From Mycolicibacterium fluoranthenivorans (GTDB lineage: Bacteria > Actinomycetota > Actinomycetes > Mycobacteriales > Mycobacteriaceae), in the NCBI RefSeq assembly GCF_011758805.1, contig NZ_JAANOW010000001.1, positions 2,418,001 to 2,482,000 of the forward strand: 64,000 nt of DNA, given 5' to 3'. The notes below the pieces were generated by a model that had not been told where the DNA came from, searched no databases, and saw nothing but the letters and a program-made list of their open reading frames with translations. Every line of letters starts with the position of its first letter. Position 1 is the first letter of the stretch. Shown piece after piece: positions 9,974 through 17,513 of this stretch. Both the position numbers and the translations under genes were made by a program.

Positions 9974-11010
9974 CGGAAAACCAGGCCGCTTCCGATGATG
10001 TCGATGCACACCTTGGCATGGACCGGCGGCGGGTCGATGCTGTGCTGGCGGACGGTGAAGGCAGGGGTATCCCCGCCGGGGTCGATCGTCAGCAGCACCT
10101 CGTGTCCGAGGAACTCGCTGGCGACGACGGTGCCGAGACCGGCGCCGCCGTGAGAGTCGGCGGTCACGGTCGCGCGCAGCTGTTCGGGCCGAAGCATCAG
10201 GGTGCCCGGGCCGTCGTCCGCCGTAACGGGGACCCGGCCCAGTGCGCTCTCGGCGCTACCGGAGCGCACCGTGCAGGGCAGCAGGACGCAGTCGCCGAGG
10301 AATTCGGCGGTGAACTGATCCGCAGGATTGCGGTAAACCTGTTGCGGGGTACCGACACTGGTGAACCGGCCGTCGCGCATCACCGCGACCTGATCGGCGA
10401 TCGAGAGCGCCTCGGCCTGGTCGTGGGTGACGAGCAGAGTGGTGACACCCGCGTCGAGCAGCACCTGGGTGACCGCCTTTCGGGTGGCGGCTCGCAGGCC
10501 GGTGTCCAGCGCGGAGAACGGTTCGTCGAGCAGCATGAGCGCCGGTCGCCGAGCCAGCGCGCGGGCCAGCGCGACCCGCTGCTGCTGGCCGCCGGACAAT
10601 TCGTGGGGGCGGCGGGCGGCGAACGACTGGTCCAGCGACACCGTCTCCAGCAGTCGTGCCACCTGCTCGCGAATGGCTTTCCTGCCCAGCCGGCCGTGCA
10701 GGCCGTAGGCGATGTTCGCGCCCACGTTCAGATGAGGGAACAGGGCGCCGTCCTGGGCGACGTACCCGACGGCTCGTCGGTGCGCGGCGACGCAGCGGCC
10801 GGGACCGGCCACTTGTGTGCCGTCGATCTCGACGGTCCCCGCGTCGGGATTCTCGAACCCGGCGACCAGTCGCAGCAGGGTGGTCTTTCCGCAGCCGGAT
10901 GCGCCGACCACCGCTGTGATACTGCCGGGCGTCAGTGTGAGGTTCACCGAATCCAGTACCCGTGCGGCGCCGAACGATTTCGAAAGTGACGTGACGTCAA
11001 GGGTGTTCAT
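9970..11010 (-). CDS. Ferric-iron ABC transporter ATPase (FbpC-like)
   Basis: A 346-residue ATP-binding subunit of the spermidine/iron importer type. Walker A is GASGCGKT (residues 36-43), the signature is LSGGQQQR, Walker B is LMLLDEPFSALD, and the switch His is in LLVTHDQAEAL. A C-terminal TOBE-like region (about residue 240 on) is present. It overlaps the permease by 4 nt and the adenylation-fusion gene by 4 nt, so the four genes are one tightly coupled transcription unit. FbpC function is inferred mainly from the substrate-binding protein encoded first in the operon. Confidence 0.9.
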   Translation of the reverse strand: MNTLDVTSLSKSFGAARVLDSVNLTLTPGSITAVVGASGCGKTTLLRLVAGFENPDAGTVEIDGTQVAGPGRCVAAHRRAVGYVAQDGALFPHLNVGANIAYGLHGRLGRKAIREQVARLLETVSLDQSFAARRPHELSGGQQQRVALARALARRPALMLLDEPFSALDTGLRAATRKAVTQVLLDAGVTTLLVTHDQAEALSIADQVAVMRDGRFTSVGTPQQVYRNPADQFTAEFLGDCVLLPCTVRSGSAESALGRVPVTADDGPGTLMLRPEQLRATVTADSHGGAGLGTVVASEFLGHEVLLTIDPGGDTPAFTVRQHSIDPPPVHAKVCIDIIGSGLVFR

Positions 11011-12557
11011 GCGGTCGCCACCTTCGTCGACTGGTTGAACAGCAGCACGGTCACCGGGATGGAGAGCAGGACGAGCACCGTCGCGTAGGGCGCGGCGGCG
11101 GCATAATCCAGCTCGCTGGACAGTGACCAGAACCGCATGGCCAGCGTTCTGGTTCCGGTCGGGGCGAGCAGCAGGGTGGCGGTCAGTTCAGTGGCGACGG
11201 CCACGAACACCAGGCACATCCCGGCGGCCGCGGCGGGAGCGGTCAATCGCAACGTGACGTGGAAGAAGGTGTGCGCGGGGGATCGACCCAGCGACAGCGA
11301 TGCCTCCTCCAGTGCGGGCGGGATCTGGGCCAGGCCGGACCGCAGATTCACCAACGCGCGGGGCAGGAACATCAACAGGTAGGCGCACAGCACCAGGGCG
11401 GTCGTCTGATACAGCCCGGGAGCGAACCGGATCGCGACCGTCACCAAGGCCAGTGCGGTGACGATGCCCGGCATCGCGCTGGTGATGAAGTTGGCGCCCT
11501 CCACGGTGCGGGCGAGGGGACCGCTGAACCGAACGGCCAGCCAGGCGAACGGAAATGCCAGCACCGTGGCCAATATCGCGGCCCCCGCTGCCAGCAGCGT
11601 CGTCTGCAGCAGGGCGGTGCCGAGATCGCTGAGCGACCACACCGCGGTGCCGCCGATGAGCAACCAGCGCGTCAACGTCCACACCGGCACTCCGAGCGCC
11701 AGAGCAGTGAGCGCGGCGAGCCCGGCCGTCGCCGCCGGCCCGAAGGTGCGCAACGGAATCGGGGTGAGTATGCGGGGGGCACCCGAGCCGATCCTGGCGA
11801 AACGGGCCTTGCCGCGCAGCGCGCTCTCGGCCAGCAGCAGCACCAGGCACAGCGTCACCAGTATCCCCGCCAGGGTTGCGCCCGCGACGCCGTCGAAGGT
11901 CGCCTGGAACTGTTCGAAGATCGCCGTGGTGAAGGTGGCGAACCGCAGCATGGCGAAGGCACCGTACTCGGCAAGCAGATGCACCCCGATCAGCAGGCCG
12001 CCACCCAGCACGGCCAACCGCAGTTGCGGCAGCACCACCCGGAAGAACACCCCGACCGGGCTGGATCCCAGAGCGCGGGCGGATTCCTCGATGGCCGGGT
12101 CGAGCCGGCGCAGCGTGGCCGCGGCGGGCAGATAGACGAAAGGGAAGTAGGACAGTGCCGAGACCAGCACCCCGGCGCCGAATCCGTGCAGTTGCGGCCA
12201 GACGCTCACCCAGGCGTAACTGTTGATGAAGGCCGGCACGGCCAGCGGGGCCACCAGCAGTGGGCGCCACACCGCCCGGCCGGGCACATCGGTGCGTTCC
12301 ACCAACCAGGCCGCGGCCACCCCGAGGGCAACGCAGATCGGCACCGTCACCACGACCAGCCCGACGGTGTTGACGAGTAGTTCCCCGACGCGGGGACGGA
12401 CCACCAACGCGTACACCCGGGCGGGCCCGGTGGAGACAATCGCCCAGGCGACGTAGCCCAGCGGGATGAACGTCAACGCCACCAGCAGCGCGACAGTCCC
12501 GCTCAACAGCGGTCCGGCTCCGGTGCGGGTGGTGCGCGGGGCCTGGGTGGTGACCAC
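11007..12557 (-). CDS. Ferric-iron ABC transporter permease (FbpB-like, fused)
   Basis: A 516-residue integral membrane protein with two fused permease halves of about six transmembrane segments each. Each half carries an EAA-type coupling loop: LDPAIEESARALGSSP in the first half and IPPALEEASLSLGRSP in the second. This fused layout is typical of FbpB/ThiP-type importers. The GTG start follows directly on the TAG stop of the substrate-binding protein gene with no gap, and the stop overlaps the ATPase start by 4 nt. Confidence 0.91.
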   Translation of the reverse strand: MVTTQAPRTTRTGAGPLLSGTVALLVALTFIPLGYVAWAIVSTGPARVYALVVRPRVGELLVNTVGLVVVTVPICVALGVAAAWLVERTDVPGRAVWRPLLVAPLAVPAFINSYAWVSVWPQLHGFGAGVLVSALSYFPFVYLPAAATLRRLDPAIEESARALGSSPVGVFFRVVLPQLRLAVLGGGLLIGVHLLAEYGAFAMLRFATFTTAIFEQFQATFDGVAGATLAGILVTLCLVLLLAESALRGKARFARIGSGAPRILTPIPLRTFGPAATAGLAALTALALGVPVWTLTRWLLIGGTAVWSLSDLGTALLQTTLLAAGAAILATVLAFPFAWLAVRFSGPLARTVEGANFITSAMPGIVTALALVTVAIRFAPGLYQTTALVLCAYLLMFLPRALVNLRSGLAQIPPALEEASLSLGRSPAHTFFHVTLRLTAPAAAAGMCLVFVAVATELTATLLLAPTGTRTLAMRFWSLSSELDYAAAAPYATVLVLLSIPVTVLLFNQSTKVATA

Positions 12558-13574
12558 CTACAGGAGGCCGGCGCTGGTCATGAGGTCGGTCACCTTGGTG
12601 GCGTTCAGATCAGAGGGATCCACCCGGGGGGCCTGCAGGGTGTCCAGCGCGGGCAGGGCGGGGTTGGCCGGGACGCCGCTCGCCACCGGGTATTCGAATG
12701 AGGTGCCCTTCTCCAGGACCTCCTGACCGGCCTTGCCGGTGATGAACCGCAGGAACTGCTGGGCCTGGTCTTTCTTCTTGCTCGAATTGAGGACGCCGCC
12801 GCCGGAGATGCTGATGAACGCACCGGGGTCCTGGTTGCGGAAGTAGTGCAGTGCGGTGTTGGCGCTGATGTCCTTGGTCTTGGCCTGGTCCCGGAACCAG
12901 TAATAGTGGTAGATGATGCCGCCGTCGACCTGACCGTCGTTGACCGCGCGCAGGGTGGCGATGTTGTCCTGGAAGATGGTCGCGTTGGTCTTCATCCCGG
13001 CCAGCCAGGCCGCGGTGGCTTTTTCTCCGGTGAGGGCGAGCATGGCCGCGACGATGGCTTGGAAGTCCGCCTTGGCGGGTGGCGCGCCCCACCGTCCCTT
13101 CCACTGCGGAGACTGCAGCTCCATGATCGACTTCGGCAGCTGATTCTCCTGCAGTCTCGCCTTGTTGTAGACGAATACCGTTGTGCGCGCAGCGACGCCG
13201 GTCCACTTGTTCGACGCCGGGCGGTATTGCGCGGGCACCTGCTGCTGGACGGCCGCATCGACGTCGGCGAAGAGTCCGGCCTTCTCGACCGCGGCCATCG
13301 CCGGTGAGTTCTCGGTGAGGAATACGTCTGCCGGAGACGCAGCTCCTTCGGCGATGATCTGGTTACCCAGTTCGGTGTCACCGCCCTGCCGGTAGGTGAC
13401 CTTGATCCCGGTCTCCTTGGTGAACGCCTCGATCCATTCCTTGGCCAGCGACTCGTGCTGAGCGTTGTAGATCAGCAGTTCGTCGTTGGGCGTGCCCGAC
13501 GAGCAGGCAGTCGCGGCGGCGACGAGCGCAAGGACCGCGAGCAAGGCGGTGAATCGACCCCATCGGGCACGCAT
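12558..13574 (-). CDS. Ferric-iron-binding lipoprotein (FbpA-like)
   Basis: A 338-residue extracytoplasmic substrate-binding protein. The lipobox T-A-C gives lipidated Cys24 (ATACSSG). Features of ferric-binding proteins include LLIYNAQHE, with His40 and Glu41 near the first iron ligands, LTENSPAM, and the paired tyrosines Tyr224-Tyr225 in YHYYW, which coordinate Fe3+ in the family. ATG at 13574 is preferred over TTG at 13577 because AGGAGAGGA lies just upstream. It heads the iron-uptake operon and is preceded by a candidate iron box and a TATGTT -10 element. Confidence 0.9.
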   Translation of the reverse strand: MRARWGRFTALLAVLALVAAATACSSGTPNDELLIYNAQHESLAKEWIEAFTKETGIKVTYRQGGDTELGNQIIAEGAASPADVFLTENSPAMAAVEKAGLFADVDAAVQQQVPAQYRPASNKWTGVAARTTVFVYNKARLQENQLPKSIMELQSPQWKGRWGAPPAKADFQAIVAAMLALTGEKATAAWLAGMKTNATIFQDNIATLRAVNDGQVDGGIIYHYYWFRDQAKTKDISANTALHYFRNQDPGAFISISGGGVLNSSKKKDQAQQFLRFITGKAGQEVLEKGTSFEYPVASGVPANPALPALDTLQAPRVDPSDLNATKVTDLMTSAGLL

Positions 13575-13588
13575 CAAGGATCCTCTCC

Positions 13589-13607
13589 TAAGTTGAGGCT
13601 GCCCTTA
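13589..13607 (-). promoter_or_regulatory. Candidate IdeR/DtxR iron box before the Fbp operon
   Basis: The plus-strand sequence is TAAGTTGAGGCTGCCCTTA. It matches 13 of 19 positions of the DtxR/IdeR consensus TTAGGTTAGSCTAACCTAA, including the central AGGCT and most of both outer arms. On the minus strand a TANNNT element (TATGTT, complement of 13610-13615) lies immediately upstream, so the box would sit over the transcription start, a position suited to iron-dependent repression. The match is imperfect, so binding is an inference supported by the function of the operon. Confidence 0.55.
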
Positions 13608-13691
13608 GTAACATACCGGTGCCGGTACGGATACTCCTCGGCGCCCTCAACTTCGATTCGGAGTCACTGTCCGTGGCGTGATCCCGGGTGC

Positions 13692-14603
13692 TCAGGCCTC
13701 GCTGGATTCAGCCTTGTATCGCAGGCCACTTCGTGGCTCAACCCAGTCGACGAATGGACATGCGGGATGGCCGGTATCGCAGGTGTGGACGAAATAGTCG
13801 AACTGCCCGTAGCCCGGAGGCCGGTCCCGGGCCAGCCGCGGGGGCAGCGGCAGGCGATACAGTCGAGCGCCGCTGACATCGGTGTCGACCAATTGTGCAC
13901 CAGACCCGTTGATGAGTTGCTCAAAAGTGAGGTAGCGCAACGCGATCGACCGTTGATCCGCGTTCTGGAGAGCGGCGACGGCCTCGATGGTCATCTCACG
14001 GTCGACGATCCGCCGGTAGACCGATTCACCGAATTCAGTGCCGCGCAGATAGTAGATACCGGATCCGTCAGACCATTCGATGGCCGGGCGGCCGGTATCG
14101 TCGTGCAGCACACCGGCACTGCCGTCGGCGTAGCGGACCGTCGGCATCGGCACCAGAAGCACTTCCCGGTGAATCGGGACGATCCAGCCCAGATCGAGGT
14201 CCCGGGCGCGGCGCATCGACTGCGAGAACCGGGCCCACCTGCTCACGGACACCACGCTGATCGGTGGCAGCCACCGGGCATCGGGCATGGCAGCAACGAA
14301 GCGGCTGTAGAGGATGTCCCGCAGATCATTCGGCACGATGGCACCGGGGGCAGCGCCGGTATCGTCATTTCCCGACCAGCGTGCGATCCGGGACCATCGC
14401 CTGTCCGGCCCGATCAGGGACGCGATCCGCAGCGCCCGGTCCAATTGCGGGATGACCGAGTACTTGGTGCCCAGGTACACATCCCGCGAGATGCAGAACT
14501 CGGTCACCAGATCCAGGGCCGCATCAGCATCGAACGAGCCGCCGCCGGGTGAACGCCTGGTGGGGAGGTCGAGGTCGACGTAGGACTCCATATCGAAAGT
14601 CAT
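13692..14603 (-). CDS. DUF6745-like protein of unknown function
   Basis: A 303-residue soluble protein with no signal peptide or membrane segment. The C-terminal half (LHDDTGRPAIEWSDG, then IYYLRGTEF, ADQRSIALRYLTFEQLI and LYRLPL) resembles proteins I know as DUF6745, frequent in Streptomyces and Mycobacterium. I know no enzymatic activity for them. ATG at 14603 is chosen because the 29 codons above it, also open, run into the divergent haemophore promoter. It lies upstream of the iron operon on the same strand, with 117 nt between. Confidence 0.6.
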   Translation of the reverse strand: MTFDMESYVDLDLPTRRSPGGGSFDADAALDLVTEFCISRDVYLGTKYSVIPQLDRALRIASLIGPDRRWSRIARWSGNDDTGAAPGAIVPNDLRDILYSRFVAAMPDARWLPPISVVSVSRWARFSQSMRRARDLDLGWIVPIHREVLLVPMPTVRYADGSAGVLHDDTGRPAIEWSDGSGIYYLRGTEFGESVYRRIVDREMTIEAVAALQNADQRSIALRYLTFEQLINGSGAQLVDTDVSGARLYRLPLPPRLARDRPPGYGQFDYFVHTCDTGHPACPFVDWVEPRSGLRYKAESSEA

Positions 14604-14689
14604 GGGCGCAACGTAGCGCGGCGGTCCGACAAGTCCCGGGACACGCGGGCCGCTCCGCGCAAAGGGTGCGGGGTTGCCCGGCGAATCCA

Positions 14690-14695
14690 TAGGAT
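14690..14695 (+). promoter_or_regulatory. Leaderless -10 element of the haemophore-like gene
   Basis: TAGGAT fits the mycobacterial TANNNT -10 consensus and ends 6 nt before the ATG at 14702, so transcription would start at or next to the start codon. No clear -35 is seen 17 nt further up. No Shine-Dalgarno is present, consistent with a leaderless message. Confidence 0.5.
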
Positions 14696-14701
14696 CGAGC
14701 G

Positions 14702-15061
14702 ATGAAGCCGATTGCCCTCCTCCTGTTCAGCGCGTCTGCCGTTTTCGCCAGCGTCACGGCCCCGACCGCGGCCGCGGCCGACCCGTGTTCGGCGAGCGGT
14801 CTGGCCAGCACCGCCAGCGGCGTGCTCGCGCAAGCGGGGAGCTACCTCGATGCGCATCCCGGCGCCAATGACGTCCTGACCGCCGCAGGCAATCAGGAGA
14901 CCGGTGATGCGTCCGCGGCGATCAGGGGCTACTTCACCGGACACCCCGGCGAGTTCCTGGACCTGCAGAACATCGCTCGCCCGCTGACCTCGCTGCGCAG
15001 CCAGTGCGGTGTCTCGGTGTCGCCGGGCAAGTTGGCGGCGCTGTTTGATGCGCTGGCCTGA
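14702..15061 (+). CDS. Haemophore-like secreted haem-binding protein
   Basis: A 119-residue small exported protein. A Sec signal peptide (MKPIALLLFSASAVFASVTA, ending TAAAADPC) precedes a mature helical domain with two cysteines: DPCSASGL and LRSQCGVS. PGANDVLTAAG and YFTGHPGEFLDLQNI are typical of the mycobacterial haemophore-related family (Rv0203/MHB type), which binds haem outside the cell and feeds haem-iron uptake. It lies next to the ferric uptake operon and, further on, a siderophore-interacting protein, giving an iron-acquisition neighbourhood. The last codons, FDALA-stop, are the start of a tandem repeat. Confidence 0.8.
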   Translation: MKPIALLLFSASAVFASVTAPTAAAADPCSASGLASTASGVLAQAGSYLDAHPGANDVLTAAGNQETGDASAAIRGYFTGHPGEFLDLQNIARPLTSLRSQCGVSVSPGKLAALFDALA

Positions 15062-15125
15062 CGGCCAGACGGGCGTTCGACGCGCTGGCCTGACGGCCAG
15101 ACGGGCGTTCGACGCGCTGGCCTGA
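15050..15125 (+). repeat. 32-bp tandem repeat, 2.4 copies, across a gene 3' end
   Basis: Two identical 32-bp units (15050-15081 and 15082-15113) are followed by a 12-bp partial third copy (15114-15125). The unit begins GCGCTGGCCTGA, which encodes the ALA-stop end of the haemophore-like gene, so the stop codon occurs three times. The first two copies contain CTGGCC-TGAC-GGCCAG, a 6-bp hairpin that could act as a transcription terminator without a T-tract. It looks like recent slippage or unequal recombination of a terminator segment. Confidence 0.9.
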
Positions 15126-15181
15126 AACCGAGTACCCGCCTACTCAGCTTCCTAGAAGCCGGCCACCCTAACGTGGTCGGG

Positions 15182-15523
15182 ATGACCACGTGGGTGATCG
15201 CGATCGACATGGCAGCGGACGGCCCACTGGGTGAACAGCACGACATGGTGCTCGCGTCGGTGCAGCCGTTCCTGGAGTCCTTACCGCGACGAGCTGCCGG
15301 CCGTGCCGGCAATGTGCTCGCTTCGGAACTGCTGAGCTCCACGGGTATCCGGGAAACGAACAGATACCTGCTGCTGGTGGACGTGGACAAACCGTCACCG
15401 CGGTCATTGCGCATGCTGGCCGAGGAGCTGACCACGGTGCTCCCGGCCGGGACGAACGTCTCGGCGCTGGGTGAGTTCGCCTCCGTCGCCCGGGCGTCGA
15501 CATCGCAGTTACTCGCCTGGTAA
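15182..15523 (+). CDS. Small hypothetical protein
   Basis: A 113-residue protein I do not recognise. It starts MTTWVIAIDMAADGPLGEQHD and has alternating strand-like and helix-like stretches (RYLLLVDVDKPSPRSLRMLAEELTTVL), which could be a ferredoxin-like dimer fold; this is a guess. It has no signal peptide, membrane segment or cysteine. ATG at 15182 is chosen over GTG at 15173. It lies between the tandem repeat and the yraN operon on the same strand. Codon use is C-ending and normal for the genome, unlike the following genes. Confidence 0.6.
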   Translation: MTTWVIAIDMAADGPLGEQHDMVLASVQPFLESLPRRAAGRAGNVLASELLSSTGIRETNRYLLLVDVDKPSPRSLRMLAEELTTVLPAGTNVSALGEFASVARASTSQLLAW

Positions 15524-15545
15524 CCGGCTGGTTTCGGCTGGCGCC

Positions 15546-15572
15546 TGTGGATGAATCGGTGACTGTGGATAA
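15546..15572 (+). promoter_or_regulatory. Paired DnaA-box-like sequences upstream of yraN
   Basis: TGTGGATGA (15546-15554) and TGTGGATAA (15564-15572) lie 18 bp apart start to start. The second is the exact complement of the classic DnaA box TTATCCACA. The same pair with the same spacing occurs upstream of rpsB (22193 and 22211). Function is unknown. Confidence 0.4.
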
Positions 15573-15633
15573 CTAGCTGTTGTGGGTGCCGGCGTGGGCG
15601 TTGTTGTCGGTTGTGCGGTCGATCCTGGGGTTC

Positions 15634-15996
15634 ATGGAGACATGGAGTCGCGCCGAGATCGGTGCGTTGGGGGAGCGGTTGGCGGTGGCGCACCTGGAGG
15701 CCTTGGGTTTGCGGGTGCTGGAACGTAATTGGCGGTGCCGTTACGGCGAGTTGGATGTGATCGCGGCGGATGGTTCCACGGTGGTGTTCGTGGAGGTCAA
15801 GACGCGGACCAGTGATGCTTTCGGTGGGGTGGCGCAGGCGGTGACGCCGGCCAAGGTGCGCCGGTTGCGGCGGTTGGCCGGGGTGTGGTTGGCGCAGCAG
15901 CGGGGCAGTTGGGCCGGCGTGCGCATCGATGTGGTGGGGGTGCGGATCGGGCGGACCCGGGTGCCGGAGTTGGCGCATGTGCGGGGAGTCGGCTGA
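15634..15996 (+). CDS. YraN/UPF0102 nuclease-fold protein
   Basis: A 120-residue member of UPF0102 (Rv2898c in M. tuberculosis). It carries the restriction-endonuclease-like core RCRYGELDVIAADGSTVVFVEVKTR, with the E..D..(E)VK pattern of PD-(D/E)XK nucleases. Function is unproven; conserved linkage to comM and dprA suggests DNA processing. ATG at 15634 (METWSRAEIGALGERLA) matches the family N-terminus; the frame stays open upstream. Its stop overlaps the comM start (TGATG). Codons are unusually rich in TTG, GGT and GTG compared with the rest of the window. Confidence 0.85.
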   Translation: METWSRAEIGALGERLAVAHLEALGLRVLERNWRCRYGELDVIAADGSTVVFVEVKTRTSDAFGGVAQAVTPAKVRRLRRLAGVWLAQQRGSWAGVRIDVVGVRIGRTRVPELAHVRGVG

Positions 15997-17513
15997 TGGC
16001 GCTGGGGAGGGCGTTTTCGGTGGCGATCCGTGGGGTGGCGGGGGTGATCGTGGAGATCGAGGCGGATATCACCTCGGGTCTGCCGGGGGTGCATCTGGTG
16101 GGTTTGGGGGATGCGGCGTTGCAGGAGTCGCGGGATCGGGTGCGTGCGGCGATCACCAATTGTGGCAATACCTGGCCGATGTCGCGGTTGACGTTGGCGT
16201 TGTCGCCGGCGACGTTGCCCAAGAACGGTTCGGCGTACGACTTGGCGTTGGCGGCTGCGGTGTTGTCCGCGCACGGGAAGAAGGACTGGCCGCGGCTGGA
16301 AAAGTCTTTGCTGCTGGGGGAATTGGCGCTCGATGGTCGGGTGCGGCCGGTGACCGGGATTCTGCCGGCGGTGTGGGCGGGCAAGAACGAGGGGTGGCCG
16401 GTGGTGGTGGTGCCTGAGGAGAATCTCGCCGAGGCCAGCCTGGTGGATGGTATCGAGGTGTGGGGTGTGCGCACGTTGGGTCAGTTGCAGGCGTGGTTGG
16501 CGGGCAAGGGTGGGTTGGCCGGTCGTCTGGAGACGGTGGCGCCTGCGCCGGCGGTGGTGGCTGATCTTGCGGATGTGGTGGGGCAGACCCAGGCCCGGTA
16601 TGCGGTCGAGGTGGCTGCCGCCGGTGCGCATCATCTGTTTTTGTCGGGTCCGCCGGGGATCGGTAAAACGATGTTGGCGCAACGGCTTCCGGGTTTGTTG
16701 CCGCCGTTGACGGAGCAGGAGGCGTTGGAGGTGACGGCGATTCATTCGGTGGCCGGGTTGCTGACCGGGGCAACGCCGTTGATCACCGAGCCGCCGTTCA
16801 TCGCGCCGCATCATACTTCCAGTGTGGCGGCCATGGTCGGTGGTGGTTCGGGTATGGCCCGCCCGGGTGCGGTCAGCCGGGCACACCGCGGCGTGCTGTT
16901 CCTCGACGAGTGCGCCGAAATCGGTACCAGCGTGCTGGAAGCCATGCGGACGCCCCTGGAGGACGGCGAGATCCGGCTGGCCCGCCGCGACGGGGTCGCG
17001 AAATACCCGGCGCGGTTCCAGCTCATTCTCGCGGCCAACGAATGTCCTTGTGCACCGGCCAATCCCCGCGATTGTGTGTGCCCGGCCGCGGTGAAGCGGC
17101 GCTACCTGGGCAAGCTGTCCGGCCCGTTGATGGACCGGGTCGATCTGCGCGTCAAGATGCATCAGGTGCGCGGCGGGGCATTCGGCGACCAGGTCCCCGA
17201 ACCCACCGCGGTGGTCCGGGAACGGGTGGCCAACGCCCGGGCCGCCGCGGCGCACCGATGGCAGGCCGTCGGGGTGCGGACGAACGCAGAGGTGCCCGGG
17301 CCGATCCTGCGGCGCGCGTTCCGGCTCAGCCGCGAGGCCATGGCACCGCTGCGCACGGCGCTCGATCGCGGCACGTTGAGCGTCCGCGGAGTCGACCGAA
17401 CCTTGCGGGTCGCATGGTCCATCGCCGATCTGGCGGGCAAGGAATCTCCGACGGTGGTGGACGTGGGCACGGCGCTGAGCTTCCGCGATGAGGTGGTCAA
17501 CGATGGCCGATGA
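15996..17513 (+). CDS. comM: ComM/YifB-type AAA+ ATPase (Mg-chelatase-like)
   Basis: A 505-residue ATPase of the ComM family, a hexameric helicase that promotes branch migration during natural transformation in other bacteria. The N-terminal domain (residues about 1-170) starts MALGRAFSVAIRGVAGVIVEIEADITSGLPGVHLVGL. The AAA+ core has Walker A GPPGIGKT near residue 220 and Walker B VLFLDECAE near 303. The C-terminal Mg_chelatase_C part ends LSFRDEV. It overlaps yraN by 1 nt and dprA by 11 nt. Codon use shifts sharply near 16840, inside the gene. Confidence 0.94.
   Translation: MALGRAFSVAIRGVAGVIVEIEADITSGLPGVHLVGLGDAALQESRDRVRAAITNCGNTWPMSRLTLALSPATLPKNGSAYDLALAAAVLSAHGKKDWPRLEKSLLLGELALDGRVRPVTGILPAVWAGKNEGWPVVVVPEENLAEASLVDGIEVWGVRTLGQLQAWLAGKGGLAGRLETVAPAPAVVADLADVVGQTQARYAVEVAAAGAHHLFLSGPPGIGKTMLAQRLPGLLPPLTEQEALEVTAIHSVAGLLTGATPLITEPPFIAPHHTSSVAAMVGGGSGMARPGAVSRAHRGVLFLDECAEIGTSVLEAMRTPLEDGEIRLARRDGVAKYPARFQLILAANECPCAPANPRDCVCPAAVKRRYLGKLSGPLMDRVDLRVKMHQVRGGAFGDQVPEPTAVVRERVANARAAAAHRWQAVGVRTNAEVPGPILRRAFRLSREAMAPLRTALDRGTLSVRGVDRTLRVAWSIADLAGKESPTVVDVGTALSFRDEVVNDGR

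Noticed and set aside
11259..12380. A 373-codon plus-strand frame opposite the iron permease
   Set aside because: Gln/Arg/Gly-rich antisense translation with no domain; the minus strand encodes a clear ABC permease.
15050..15125. CRISPR array
   Set aside because: The repeats are direct tandem without spacers. No cas genes are present anywhere in the window.
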